Shown: positions 47,478 through 60,345 of the stretch, in pieces
Position numbering within the stretch: position 1 is the stretch's first letter
Layout of the letters: each line of letters begins with the position of its first letter
DNA from: Pohlia nutans
Lineage: Eukaryota; Streptophyta; Bryopsida; Bryales; Mniaceae
DNA length: 64,000 nt
Direction of reading: 5' to 3'
NCBI GenBank assembly: GCA_022496805.1
Contig: CM040085.1
Span: forward strand, 11,499,811 to 11,563,810
The notes under the pieces: generated by a model
What the model was told of the DNA's origin: nothing
The model's input: only the letters and a program-made list of their open reading frames with translations
Databases searched by the model: none
Translations under genes and position numbers: made by a program

Positions 47478-49250
47478 TTGATGGTACTATGCTAATCAAT
47501 ACAATTGCAGGATAAACAATATGCCTAAAACTTCAATTCTATTTAAATAGTAAACTTTAAACAATAACCAATTTCTTTATAATGAATGGTAAAAAATTGA
47601 CAATTTATTTCATCGAAGTTGTTAACTTTAATATTTTGCAATGGTGCATGTCTTTGGAATAAGTGTTCCAAACACTATTAACTCAAAACAATGTAATTGA
47701 TAATTAGACATCTTATATAATTTTTATATTAAAAAAGTCACTTATTGAGAATTTTAATTATTTTACATTTTCAATTCTAATTGGAAATAAACACCAACAA
47801 ATATAAATTGAGTAGTAGAATTGAATTCTTTTGGTCACCCTTTTATAAAAAATAATTTAACAAAACATTAAATTTCATAACTTTAGGTTTGTCTTTTCAA
47901 GATAAATAAATTCAAAATAGTAAACTTGTTGAACACATGGATAGTTTTCTATATTTATATCCTGGTTATTTAGGAGGAACTTCATTTTATTATTATTAGA
48001 AGTGTTTATATAAATTGGTGTGAAATGTTGAAAACACATTGTAATACACCCTAGGAAAGGCATTAAGAATATACCCTATTGGTACTTAAGCATAAGCAAT
48101 AATCAATTATTTTGATTAGTGTTTAATAATTTTAATTCGACATTGTGTGAAGGGGCTAAATTTTAATCAATTTCCCAAATAAATGCCTAAATTTTGAACG
48201 TTTCAATAGAATGAGAATTTTACATATTATAACTCTTCTATAAAGATTCCAAAGCTTCAAAAATCAAATTGAAGCTATGTTATAAGTTTTAATGGTGGAA
48301 AGTCTTGAAATACACATATGTCTTCATCCAAGACCTTAAAATGTCTTATAACTCATCAATCAAACCTACTATCGTAGTTTACTAGCAAGTTCGGTAGAAA
48401 ATAATTCTAAAAATAGACGCCTAAAATTTCGGGAAATTATTTTTCAAAAAATAATTTCTTTTGTATGGGAAAAAAACGGATTTTGAAGAATATTCGTTTT
48501 TCCCTAAATCTTTTTTAAAAAATAATTAAATATTAGGCAGAAAGGTGCCTAACCTGCTAGTAAACTACGGTACTACTGATTAGTAATATAGCTATAGAAG
48601 CTTTTGTTGGATGAAGCACATGCGGCTTTGTTTGAGTGAGTAAGGTTCACAATAAATATTGCAATTGGATTTGTTTAGAAAATCGTGAGAAGATTTTATT
48701 GGTTCATTGTTTGCACACCCAGTGAAAGGAATTGGTGGGTTGTCATGCTCTAAGGAGTAGTGAGAGGTAGAGAGTGGGTTGAAATATTAAAATATTCCCA
48801 TGTGATGATTCAAATTCCATGTATAATCCCCATGTGCTACAGAAGCTGGTTCAACATAACTTAATTAAATATTCCGGCATACCAATGTCGAAGCCAAGGT
48901 ACCAGTACGGTAGTACTCTTGCGTGGTGTTCTCAAACCTCTATTCCAACTAGCATAATATCTTCTTGTAAAATTTCATAACAATTTTCTTTTCATTTTCC
49001 TAAATCATTGTAATTGCATTGGAAAATGGCGTGGTAAAAGTATCAACCACTAGTCCTACAAAATCTAATGTAAATAAACTAATGCACCAAGAATACTAAA
49101 AAGAACTTACTATAAATTAAGAAACATAAAAGGAATGGTTGCTACCATATCCAGGCCGAGGGGGTGGAGTAACTCTTATGACTTCAAATCAAGACTCATG
49201 TTTGATAATACAATAGATACAAGAATTGTGCATTTAAAACTATAGGATTA
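47478..49250. repeat. inverted duplication, left arm
   Basis: 47478-48065 matches 53328-52735 inverted, and 49112-49250 matches 52502-52384 inverted, in the corresponding order. The left arm is longer by about 0.8 kb between these blocks, partly because of the MITE at 48372-48570. Confidence 0.75.
48372..48570. mobile_element. MITE, family N
   Basis: TCGTAGTTTACTAGC at the left and GCTAGTAAACTACGG at the right are inverted. TACTA at 48367-48371 and 48571-48575 is a likely 5-bp target duplication. The interior is A/T-rich with AAAATAATTT runs in inverted orientation. Confidence 0.7.
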
Positions 49251-50039
49251 TGAAAAGGCGCATAATCTATTATTGGCAATGAAATCAAATCTCCCACTAC
49301 TTGGTCAAAACTCAAACTTCTCATATGCAAAGTATACTTTTAGGGACTTCAATATGGGCCCGTTGCTTTAAGTGCGACCCGTGGTTTTTAAGCTTTACAT
49401 AATGCGTTTTCCTTAAAGCTTTAAAAGACATGAAGTTCTACTTTGGGCATGTATTTTTGCAGCCATGTTTCACTACACTATGTATTTTAAGTACAAACTT
49501 GTACTTGAGCGCATAATATCTTTGAAGACATACATATATAGTAGTAAATGAGAAAAATTAGTAAATATACATTGATTATACATATGCAGCCCAAAGGACA
49601 TTTTAAAGTTAAAAAGAGAAGGTTGCAATCTAGGGCAATCTCAAAACAAAACAAAACCTTAAACTTCTATGACTACTAACGACTCATCAAAAAAGTCCCA
49701 AATTCTTAATTTAATACTAAATTCAAATTCAAATTGGTAAATATTGAGTTCAACCTAAACCCAAATAATAAACCTATCACGACCCTCTTCATTATATTTA
49801 ATATATTTCATACCAAAAAGAAATTGTTATGTTATTTGAGATGACATGTTGTAATAATAAACTAGCAATTGGTGCTATCCCTTCTACAATTGCCCAAGGT
49901 CCCCCTAAATTTTATGGTTTACAATAGTTTCTATCATTTTAAGCGCAATGATACTATAAAGGCAACACTAAATAGAACGAAGGGTGCAATCAATATAGAA
50001 TCAACCACATTACTTGATCCAACATTACCCCCCAAAGCA
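49251..50039. other. intergenic, nothing recognised
   Basis: No gene or repeat supported. Confidence 0.3.
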
Positions 50040-50247
50040 CCACTAGGCCCTCATGGGGTCTCATGTTTTTTTAGCAGTTTTGAGTAGGTTTTATGTAGAT
50101 TTTATTTTCTTCATATTTATTTATATTTTATACAAAATATTATTCTTCACCAATTCCAATGATATAAACTTTGGTTCCATTTAAATTATATTCTTCACAA
50201 TATAATTTCTTAAATTTCTCATTTTAAAACCATGAGTCCCTTAGAAG
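50040..50247 (-). mobile_element. TTAA element family A, ends decayed
   Basis: Collinear with reversed family A from the GGGTCTCATGTTTTTTTAGC block to TTTTAAAACCATGAGTCCC. Neither terminus has an intact TTAA. Confidence 0.75.
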
Positions 50248-50299
50248 TCAAATTTTTAATTATTGAAATAAGATTGATTTCATCATTGATTTGTCCATA

Positions 50300-50647
50300 T
50301 GAGACATAATAGTATATATGAGACATAATAGTATAGAATTTCTATATCTTTTAATATGGATCTCAATGCCAATTTCAACACTACATTTTATATCATTGAA
50401 TTCTACATTTGTGAGGTCAATATTGTTTCATATTGAACTTAAATATTGAAACTTTTTTGATGACATGTGCCACTTATGCCTCTTACATCCAATGCAACAA
50501 GACTTGATGGAATGATGAACAAGACAAACAATATCCATTCAAGTGGACGTAGGTATAAACTTGTCAAACCACATTACTTGATTTAATATTGGATTTGCAA
50601 TTGTCAAAATCATATTGATTTCATCGTATAGGTTATAGTGATATAGG

Positions 50648-50726
<79 letters not shown>

Positions 50727-51770
50727 TTATTTTTTGAACATGAATTTCAATGTTGATTTCAACACTACGTTTGTGTCAATATAGAATCAATATTGTACTC
50801 TAGAAATAGAGTAAGTCTATACTTAAAATAAACATCAAAACATTTTGATACAAAATCCAATGAAATTTGGTGATATTTGCTCATTTTTGGAAGCGTAGTA
50901 GAACTTTAAAATTGTTTGAGTGTTAAAATCAAGTCCTGGAACTAACTTGATGGAATGCGCTACATACAAATCATTATGCTAAGGCAACAAGACCAGATGG
51001 ATGATAAAAATAAATAAAAAATGACCCAACATCCATTGAAACGGGAGCAAGTGACACCTAACTAGAGAAACTATGGAGAAGTGTCATGGAGAGAGAGTAA
51101 AATAATAATGGTACCTACAAAACTTGATCAAACATTAAACTTGCAATTGTCAAAATTATATCAATTGATTTCATTGTATAGGACATAGTGGTATAGAATT
51201 TATATAATTTTCAATACTACATTTGGGCCGATATTGACCCCACATCTGTGAAGTCAATAAAATTATCCTTCATTTCAAAAAGTTTCAAAACATCACTACA
51301 AAACCTAATGAAGGTTTTTAATATTTTTTATAAAAATACGAAGTATAGCACAACCTTAAAATGGTTTCAAGATTGTCGATTTCAATACTACATTTGGGCC
51401 AATATTGAACCCCGCATTTGTAAAGTCAATAGAATTATTATTCATTTCAAAACATTTCAAAATGTCACACCAAAATGTAATAAAATTTGAAAATGTTTGC
51501 TATCTTTTTTGAAGTGTAACATAACTTTTAAATTGTGTCAAGATTGGAGTCAAGTAGTGAAACGTTCATGAGGAAATGTGCCATATACAAACCAGGATGG
51601 ATGAAGGATGAATAAAAGAGGCAACATCCATTTTAGTGGGTGGCACCTAACTAGGGAACCATATAGAAGAGTCACGGAGAGGAAGGTAAGTGCAAAAAGG
51701 AGAAGGGAGAAAAGGTAAAGGTTAGTGAAGTGGGAGAACTCTCTTTCTCAATTTTTTTAATGTCAAGCAT
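50300..51770 (-). repeat. second array of the 43-46 kb sub-repeat family
   Basis: Minus-orientation units with the same blocks as 43318-46595 (CCTAACTAG, GAGGCAACATCCATT, GATTGGAGTCAAGTAGTGAAA), ending in GGTTAGTGAAGTGGGAGA. The left border is unclear. Confidence 0.75.
50651..50722. repeat. (TA)36 microsatellite
   Basis: Uninterrupted alternating TA of 72 bp inside the sub-repeat array. Confidence 0.97.
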
Positions 51771-51773
51771 TTA

Positions 51774-52238
51774 GGGCCTCTTTACACTAGAGGCGAGAAG
51801 CCGTGAAGAGAGAAATTTCAGCCAATGGGAGGCCTAAAAACCGAGAAGACCAAAGAATGTCACTTTACACCCGAAATTTTCAGTCCAAGGGATGAAAGGA
51901 GGAGAAAATGACATGGACAACACTTTTGTCCTTCGTGGCAACAAAAGTGGACATTTTTCAAGGCCCCCGGATTTTGCGTCAAGCCCACCTCAAGAAGGTG
52001 GGTCTAACGCAAAATCCGGGGGGGCCGTTTGGCCAAAATTCTCACAACCAATCATTTTTTATTTTTTAAGAAATATGTAAGAAATTTATTTTAAACAATC
52101 GGCACTTTATTTTGTGGCCCCTTCTCACTTTACACTATATCCAAAGGCCGTCAAGTTCAAAGGTTGGCTTCTCAAGGATTAGCCATGGCCCTTGTGAGGT
52201 TTTCTCCACGGCTTCTCGCCTGTAGTGTAAAGAGGGCC
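51774..52238. mobile_element. PIF/Harbinger-type non-autonomous element
   Basis: 465 bp with inverted ends GGGCCTCTTTACACTA..., extending through GAGGCGAGAAGCCGTG, and a TTA target duplication at 51771-51773 and 52239-52241. The paralogous repeat end at 46611 has the uninterrupted site. An internal perfect-stem palindrome lies at 51964-52023. The 62-codon frame across it is a shadow. TTA duplications are typical of PIF/Harbinger. Confidence 0.92.
51964..52023. repeat. 60-bp palindrome inside the Harbinger-type element
   Basis: CCCCCGGATTTTGCGT at one side and ACGCAAAATCCGGGGG at the other, with an inner stem AGCCCACCT / AAGGTGGGTC and a loop of a few nucleotides near 51993. Confidence 0.85.
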
Positions 52239-52383
52239 TTAGTTGGTTGCTTTTAATGATTCATTAATTGAAGTGTATATATTAAATTGCTAAAAAAAAA
52301 ACAATAACAATTGATGTGATATGAATTGAATTTTTGATGTAAAAGGTTAGTGAAGTGGGAAAAACCACCTTTCATAGGCTCTC

Positions 52384-53328
52384 TATAGTTTTGAATGCAC
52401 GATTTTTGTATCTATTGAATCAACAATTATGAGTCGTGATTCGAAGGCATCGGGTTGGAGTTCAGGCCCAAATATGGTGGCAACTATTCCTTTTATGTTT
52501 ATTAACTTATAGCAAGCTATATTTTTGTATACTTGGTCCATTAGCATATTTGTTTCATATTTTTTTGGAATAATGTTCCTTACTCTTACTACACTCTTCT
52601 AATAAAATTAGAGTATCTTAGGAAACAAAATTATCTTAGTTAATAAAATTTACAAAAGTTATTATGCTACTAGAATTTAAATTCGAGGCTCGATTTGAAA
52701 ACCCAATGGAGAAGCACTATATTTTTCATGCCTTCCATAGGATGCATTAATATTATTTTCAACATTCCACACCAATTTATATAAACACTTCTAATAATAA
52801 TAAAATGAATTTTCTCCTAAATACCTAGGTTATTAATATTGAAAATTATCCATGTATTCAACAAGTTTACCATTTTGAATTTATTTATCTTGAAACTAAA
52901 GTTATGAAATTTAATGCTTTGTTAAATTATTTTCTATAAAAGAGTGACCAAAAGAATTCTATTGCTCAATTTATACTTATTGGTGTTTATTTCCAATTGG
53001 AATTGAAAATGTAAAAGAATTAAAATTCTCAATAATTGGCTATTTCAATATAAAAATTACATAAGATGTCTAATTAACAATTACATGGTTTTGAGTTGAC
53101 AGTGTATGGGACACTTATTCCAAAGACATGCACTATTGCAAAATATTAAAATTAACAATTTGGCTAAAATAATCATTATATAGTAATAATTATATTAAAA
53201 AATAAATTGTCATTCTTTTTAACATTCATTACAAAGAAATTGGTTATTATTTAAAGTTTATCATTTAATTAGAATCGAAGTTTTAGGCATATTGGTTATC
53301 TTGCTATTGTAATGATTAACAACGCTTG
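52384..53328. repeat. inverted duplication, right arm
   Basis: Reverse-complement partner of 47478-49250 (see there). The arm ends where a family B element starts (53333). Confidence 0.75.
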
Positions 53329-53332
53329 TTAA

Positions 53333-53890
53333 CCCTTAGATGCATAAGCGTCCATTTTTTTAACGGTGTACATATTTCATCCATGATTTCTCATCCATCA
53401 TGCACTTTTCGCAGTGTGAAGTTTTACTATAAATTTTATGGGAAGTTAGCATCATGCACGTGAGAACCAATTAGAATGGGAATGATTTGTGAAATTTTTA
53501 TGCCTCATTTCATGTTGCAATGATTCACCAAGAATTTCTAAGATCTAAGTTCAAAAGTGTTCAAAAGTGTTCCTTGAAAAAATCAACTCATAAAATTAAG
53601 CAACCAAAAAATTCCGAAAAATCACTACACTTAGAGTTATACATTTCAATCCATCACAACAAATTACATTCATAGATTGTCAATATCTTATTTGTAATCA
53701 AATTACAAAAGAATTTTGAATTTGAAGTTTCACATTTTATACAAAAATATTGGGGATTGCAATAATAGATTCAACCATATGGATAGAATCTAAAATTCAT
53801 AATGTACAACTTTTGTTCATACATCAAGTTCAAGGTATCCCTATTAATTGCATTTTATAATGCATCTTTGCAAAACTGTAAAATTTAGAG
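53333..53890 (+). mobile_element. TTAA element family B, right end lost
   Basis: Begins CCCTTAGATGCATAAGCG after TTAA 53329-53332 and is collinear with family B up to the TGCATCTTTGCAAAACTG block; the terminal 20-30 bp are replaced. Confidence 0.8.
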
Positions 53891-55814
53891 ATGATTGTCC
53901 AATTTTGAGTTTCCCTTGTGCTTTTAGTGCACCTCTCTCATAACTGTACATGATAGTTTTCCCATCATACGGCTTGCACGCGCGTTTAATTCTTTGAACT
54001 CTTTTACGACTTGGCACGGATTTCATAGCCTCTACAAACGTGTTACATTATTCACTTTACAATTTTATTAAATCTTTGATTTGATTTATCGTATTATACA
54101 TTTTTAAAGTTTTGACTTTTTAATTTAAAAATATATTTTTGAAGATTTTTCATGTTTTGTTCAAAACTTTGAATAATACAAGTTATACATCAAAAATTCA
54201 ATTTATATCACATTGATTGCCATTGTACCTTTTTTACCAATTATATATATACACTTTTATTAATAAATAATGAAAAACAATCAACAAAATAGTTGACATC
54301 AAAAAGAATTTGCAGGATATTTATACATTAACATGGTTGAACAAGGATTTAGTAAATTGAGTCTTTGTTTAGATCATTTTCATAAAAAAAATGGCATAGG
54401 AATATAATTTGTACATAAATTCCAAAAAGGTAAATATGAAATTTTAGTATAAATGTTTTTCTACAATTAAAAAAAAAGCTGATTAAAAATTTTACTCTTT
54501 GTAAAGAAATGAACTCCAAAATTGGCCATTATATGGACTCAATTTTGCCCATGTTTTCAAAATCACTATTTTTTTTCACAAAACTTGGACTTACAAGCCA
54601 CAACCACTTTAAAACATCTAAAATGTTGGTATACATCTTTTAGTATTCAACCTCATCAAAATTAAACAACACAATCATCAAAATATGTTTTAAATAATTA
54701 AAAATATACATAACAAATTGTAGATGACATTAGTTTGAATGTCATTTGAAGATTTTTTATAAAATCAAGGGCATGGGGCTTCTTTAACAATTAGAATTAA
54801 TCAATGGGGTTCAATTTGAGTAGTTTTTGTATTTAGTTTATAAGGTTTGGACTCAGGGGGAGGAGGGGTTGGTGTACTTAGCGTAATTTTAAGGCATCAC
54901 ATGTGTTAGCAAGGTATTATACATGGAGCTATTATCTCAATTTCTTATTTATTTTAAAGGGACCCTATTTTTTTGAAAAAACCTACTTTGTGGCATTAAA
55001 CAATACTCTTAAATGACAACCTTTAATGCATTTTAGTACATATTTGATTGATATTATTTGTTTTAATGTGACATTTTCGAGTACATTAGCCTTAAACTAA
55101 AATTCCAAAAGAATAATTTTATAAAATATTGGACATAACGCTATAACTCTAATTTAATACAAGATTTGTTACCCCAAAATTAGTTCCTACTAATATATGT
55201 AGTTTAGGTTTATGTAATCACTTATTTCATGAAATAAATACAACTTCTTACATTGGCAAGGAATTATCCTAGGTAAAAATGTTGATGAAGGATTAGTCTT
55301 ATTAATCTTGCCACAAGTTCAAACTTCAGTACAAGACACTTGATTAATAATGCACCTCCAACAAATTGATACAAAATAAATGAAAAGTGTTTACATCTAG
55401 TTCTTTTAGCAATGAAGCTCAAGTGAATGTTTGATATTTTTTCATTATACAAAGCTCTCTAGGTCACTTTCTAAGAGTGATTTTAGGTACAAAAAGTTAA
55501 TAACTAGTTTGACACCAATGTGCCAATTAATTGCTATTTTTATTCTTTCTTCATTTTGGCACTACAAATATTCTTCAAAAGTGAAATCTTTGAACATTTT
55601 TAGAAATTCTTATAAAATTAAAAGTCTAAATCATTTATAATTTTCATTTACAACCACCTAATGCACAATTTGTAAGTCAATCAATATGTACCAAATATGT
55701 AAAATATGGTGAAAATGGGATCAATTCCCTAGTATTTACTAGAACCCCTTGACTACAGGAACTTTGGATTTTTTTTCATAAGATGAAACTCACCTTCTTT
55801 CAATGTTCCTTCTA
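53891..55814. other. AT-rich intergenic DNA
   Basis: No gene, RNA or complete repeat recognised. Confidence 0.35.
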
Positions 55815-55818
55815 TTAA

Positions 55819-56024
55819 CCCTTAAGCATCTAGAACGCCAAATATGGCCATCTACATCATTGAACTTTAGAACAATGACATTTTTCATTTTAAAGCTCTT
55901 GTTCTATACTACAAGATCAACGTCTATCATGTCAAACTAAAATTATTTTCACACAGACATATGATTTGCAGCAAGGGGTCCAGTTTTCCTACACTACAAA
56001 ACATACACAATGGATGCTTAGGGG
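55819..56024. mobile_element. TTAA element family K
   Basis: 206 bp, CCCTTAAGCATCTAG after TTAA 55815-55818 and ATGGATGCTTAGGGG before TTAA 56025-56028. It shares the CCCYTAAGCAT end with families I and L; the interior is unique here. Confidence 0.85.
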
Positions 56025-56028
56025 TTAA

Positions 56029-57142
56029 ACAAATATGGTTTAGGGTTTTGCAATGATAATCAATAAGACCAAACTCCATGTGATCGACGTCAAGTATCTT
56101 GAATGGATGAAATATGGCCTTGCATATGCTATATTTTTATATAGAACACATATGTTTGTAAATAGTTCATTTTTACAATTTTTGTTTGATTATGATCTAA
56201 AAAAAAATTAAACTTTAAAAATATTTATATTTGAAATTAAACTTTAAAAATATTAATTTGTAAATACTTAAATATAGATTTGAGCCAAAATTTCACTTCT
56301 AATATGTTTAATTAAATTTAACTTAATTTTACTAAAAATGTTATAAAACTTTATTACTTCTAGAAAGCTTGACAAATACTGAGAAAAGTAATAATTAGTT
56401 TTGACTCCCTTACAATGTATATTTCACTAGAATTGTAGGAAAACTGTACAGTTTTGTGAATATTTTACTGAGTTGACTTTTGTTCATTAATCCCTGAAGT
56501 CCTTTGACGTGTTTCAACCTAAAACTGTCCAAAATCTTTTTCTTTGAAGAAATACTAAAATCTTCCCTTTATTTGATTTCTCAATAAACCCAATTGCAAA
56601 GATTTTTACTTAACATATTTGGTTATCTCCTCTTAAAATTATAGAATGAAGAACTCCACACATTGCAAAGACCGTTTCTCCAAGACACTTTGGATAAAGT
56701 CATAGAATGTATCATGTCCTTTTATTTTTTCTCTCATCTATGATTTAACGTGCTTTCAAAATAGTGTAATATAGAGTAAATGAACTATTTTTGTTCAATT
56801 TTATACCTTGGAACTTCTACCAACTGAAGAAACATCTCAACTAATAGTCATTGAAGTAACATGTAACATTAAAAATATCCAAAGCTTAATACATGGTGTT
56901 CATCTATAGGTACACTTATTTACGATGTTATTACAATTTTATAAGATTATGAAATAGCATTAGCATAAAGGTGGTCGTTGGGCACCAAAAAATAGTGTTA
57001 ACTATATCCAACAGTCTATTAGTTTGTGTCCAAAAACTACCCTTCTTACTAATAATATTGTATCATACACTGAATAAAATAAAAGTACTGTACCTGGTTA
57101 TCATGCAGAAAAATATACCACCTAAACCAACCGTAGACTATA
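56029..57142. other. AT-rich intergenic DNA
   Basis: No gene or repeat recognised. Confidence 0.35.
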
Positions 57143-57146
57143 TTAA

Positions 57147-57700
57147 CCCCTAAACGTCCTCACCCCTCTTCAAATTCAGCAGTTTTGCAAAGATGCATCA
57201 TAAAATGCAAACTAAGAGGGATATTTTGATCTTGATGTTTTAATAAAAGTTGTACATTATAAATTTTGATTCTATCCATACCATTAGATCTGCGATTGCT
57301 ATCACCAATAATTTTGTATAAAATTTGAAATTTGAGACTGAAAATATTTTTTAATTAAATTTCAAATAAGATATTGACAATTTGTGGATGAAATTTGTTG
57401 TCATGGGCTGAAATGTAATAGTTTAAGTGTCGTGATTTTTGGAGATTTTTTTATTGCTTAATTTTATGAGTTTATTTTTTCAAGAGCACTTTTAGATTAA
57501 AATCTTTGAAATTTTTGGTGAATCACTACAACATGAAACGAGGCATAATTATTTTATGAATTATCTCCTTTCTAATTGGATCACACATGCATGAAGCTAT
57601 CTTGTTGTAGAATTTTGTGGTATTCATTTCCTTGCAAAAAGTGCATGATGGATGAGAAATTGTGGATGAAATATGTACATCGTCCAAAATTGGACGGTGT
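57147..57700 (-). mobile_element. TTAA element family B, right end lost
   Basis: Begins CCCCTAAACGTCCTC after TTAA 57143-57146 and follows reversed family B to the GTACATCGTCCAAAATTGGAC block. The final TTAGGGG is absent, so the end is approximate. Confidence 0.85.
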
Positions 57701-58243
57701 ACATTAATCAAACAAAGAAAAATGAAAAGAGAAGTGAATTGTTTGAAAAGTAAACAAGGTATTTTCACCTGTGACTACTGGCTACAGCGTGTGCTTCCAT
57801 TAAAGATTTGTTTCAGTAGGCAATAGAGTTATCCTCAAAGTCGAGCAAAAATTTCCACGTGAAGAAAGTCAAGACATAACCGGTTTTTTAGCTTGAACGG
57901 CAATCAAAACTAGTTTTGACTCCTCTTTTTTGTGGACCTCATCGAAGCTAGAGAAGCTCCCCCAAACTACACTTGTGTTTCCATGGTGGAATCTCCATGT
58001 ACCCCAACACCATGCTCATGCTCGTCCATATCTAGGTGACTCGATAGTTGTGTCATAGTGTGATAGGAAAATGTATTTCAGGAATGAAAAGACAAAGCAA
58101 CATACATGCTACCCGGCTTTTACTTTAAGGATAGCTCTAATACTAATAAAATTGATTTATAATTTTGGCATATGGACATGAACAATCCATGCATCAATTG
58201 GATTGTTGAACCTTCTACACAAGGGTCTAGTTTCATATGCATC
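57701..58243. other. intergenic, nothing recognised
   Basis: No gene or repeat supported. Confidence 0.3.
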
Positions 58244-58246
58244 CAA

Positions 58247-58379
58247 CACTAGTAGAAATCATGACCACACCTAGATGAGAGAAAAGACCCACGAGAAGAC
58301 CCCACATGCCAAATTAAACTAGTTGTGGGCCTTTTTGGACACACTTATGTGGTCTACATGGCTAGCGTTTCTACTAGTG
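58247..58379. mobile_element. CACTA-type microelement, second subfamily
   Basis: 133 bp with ends CACTAGTAGAAATC and GCGTTTCTACTAGTG, flanked by CAA at 58244-58246 and 58380-58382. Non-coding. Confidence 0.9.
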
Positions 58380-58529
58380 CAACTTGCCATTTCAGAGCTT
58401 ATGAAAGCTCCAAACCAAAAAGATTTAAGTTTACAATTGGAAATCCTATAACATTTTAGAGTATGTTACCTGAAAATACTAAAATGAAGAAATCTAGATT
58501 GTATATTAAACCAACTTGAATACAAGATG

Positions 58530-58650
58530 CACTAGTAGAAAAGGTGGCACCGTTTAGAGAGGTGCCCAAACAAAATATTGCCCAGTTCCATGCGTGAGGA
58601 GATCACTTGTCCGGGCACCTCCCTAGGCGGTGCCACATTTTCTACTAGTG
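58530..58650. mobile_element. CACTA-type microelement, first subfamily
   Basis: 121 bp with ends CACTAGTAGAAAAGGTGGCA and TGCCACATTTTCTACTAGTG, flanked by ATG at 58527-58529 and 58651-58653. Subterminal inverted blocks (GAGGTGCCC/GGGCACCTC) make the whole fold back. Confidence 0.92.
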
Positions 58651-58740
58651 ATGAGACATCTTAGAATCAAACTGGAGAATAGTGAGCCACATTTTCTACT
58701 AATGATGAGCCATCTTAGAACCAAACCGGAGAATAGTGAG
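58633..58740. repeat. 54-bp tandem duplication of the CACTA right end plus flank
   Basis: 58633-58686 and 58687-58740 are copies with a handful of substitutions; the unit joins the last 18 bp of the CACTA element to 36 bp of flank, including the ATG duplication. Confidence 0.85.
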
Positions 58741-59156
58741 CCAATTTGAAGCTGATAGTTCATTTTGAGGCCCTTTGTGGATCATGATCTCCATAAACAT
58801 CTTTTTTTTTTTGAGTCCCCCAAAGGTATTAAAAAAATCACATAGATTCATGCTACAATGCTTTGGAGACGATTTGTACAAGGAGCTTGGTTCTAATGCC
58901 CACGGCTAGGCCTTTCTCAAAAGAGATGTTTATGTCACAGCTTCACGTGCCATGAAGTAGTTCACTTGAAATGGATGAAGTAAAATGTACTTTTGTGAAC
59001 TAGGGACAAGAAAATGAACTCAAGGTTATATGTGATGTCTGACTAGACATAACCTTTCTACCAATCTTTCTACGAGCCAATGAACAAAGTTTAAAAATGC
59101 CAGTTTGTCAACACCAAGAATTCTTAGTTTGTTAAGAATCAAAATCACTCTTCTTA

Positions 59157-59268
59157 AACAAATCAAGTAAAAGTCGTCATTTGTGGCCATGGCTAGTGTG
59201 ACTTACATAACATTCAGTAGCTAGTGCTACCTATGCCTTGTTCCCAAGGAGAATGATAGGCATATTGT
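59157..59268 (+). repeat. direct repeat flanking a family B element (left copy)
   Basis: Matches 59903-60022 (AAATCAAGTAAAAG, GTCGTCA/GCCGTCA, TAGCTAGTGCTA, CAAGGAGAATGA blocks). The family B element at 59342-59899 lies between the copies. Confidence 0.75.
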
Positions 59269-59341
59269 AGCAAGAATCCTTAGTTTGTAAAAAAAACTCT
59301 CTAGTTTGATAAAAAAAATAAATCAACATTAGTCTTCTTAA

Positions 59342-59899
59342 TCCCTAAGTGCCCAACCTAGCATTTTTTGCTTGATGTACAAAAGCAAACTCCATTTTCT
59401 CATCCATCATGTGTGGATTTTTTACTGAATTTTTTTATGGGAAGTTAGCTTCATGCATGTGTGATCCGATTAGAAAAGGGATGATTTGTGAAACTTTTAT
59501 GCTTCATTTCATGCTGCAATGTTTCACCAAAAATTTCAAAGATTTTAGTCTAAAAGTGCTCTTGAAAAAACAAACTCATAAAATTAAGCAGCCCAAAAAT
59601 CTCCAAAAATCAACACACTTAAACTATTACATTTCAACCCATCACAACAAATTTCATCCATTGATTGTCAATACCTTATTTGTAATCAAATTACAAAACA
59701 ATTATGAATTTTAAGTTTCAAACTTTATACAAAAATATTTGTCACAACAATCATAGATCTAACCGTATAGATAGAATCAAAAATTCATAATGTACAACTT
59801 TTATTCATACATCAAGTTCAAAATACCCCTCTTAGTTGCATATTACAATGCATATTTGCAAAACTGCCCAATTTGGAGAGGGGTGAGAACGTTTAGGAG
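59342..59899 (+). mobile_element. TTAA element family B
   Basis: Starts TCCCTAAGTGCCC after TTAA 59338-59341 and ends GAACGTTTAGGAG, followed by TTGG (decayed). Collinear with the other B copies. Confidence 0.85.
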
Positions 59900-59902
59900 T
59901 TG

Positions 59903-60022
59903 GACAAATCAAGTAAAAGCCGTCACTAGTGGCCATGACCAGTGTGACTTACAAAGACTTGTATAACACTCGATAGCTAGTGCTAGCTATGCCTTGCCCC
60001 CAAGGAGAATGACAAGCATATT
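59903..60022 (+). repeat. direct repeat flanking a family B element (right copy)
   Basis: Partner of 59157-59268, slightly longer because of a short extra segment (AAAGACTTGTA). Confidence 0.75.
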
Positions 60023-60345
60023 CCTCACCCATCATTGATGGCCCATCAATAGCTACTATTTTCCATACAGGTGGAAACTTAGGTGACTGGCATGTGTGCA
60101 TGGTAACAAGGAGGGAGGTGGCAAACCCATGTGTTGTACATTGATCCCTAACATGCATGATGATCCCAACTCGTGGATGGATGGAAAGGCAGTCCACACA
60201 TTGGCTACTCAATGTTATGTGTGGCTATGCTCAAAGAGTCTATTTGGGAGCAAAAAGAATCTCTAGATTCTATATGAGAACAAAATGGAACTCACTATGA
60301 GCCATCTCACCATCTATTTTTAAAAAGCAGATTATTTAAAAAAAA

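Noticed and set aside
59409..59714. 101-codon frame in a family B element
   Set aside because: Other B copies have similar but broken frames (for example 22936-23247); no protein motif and no codon-like substitution pattern was visible.
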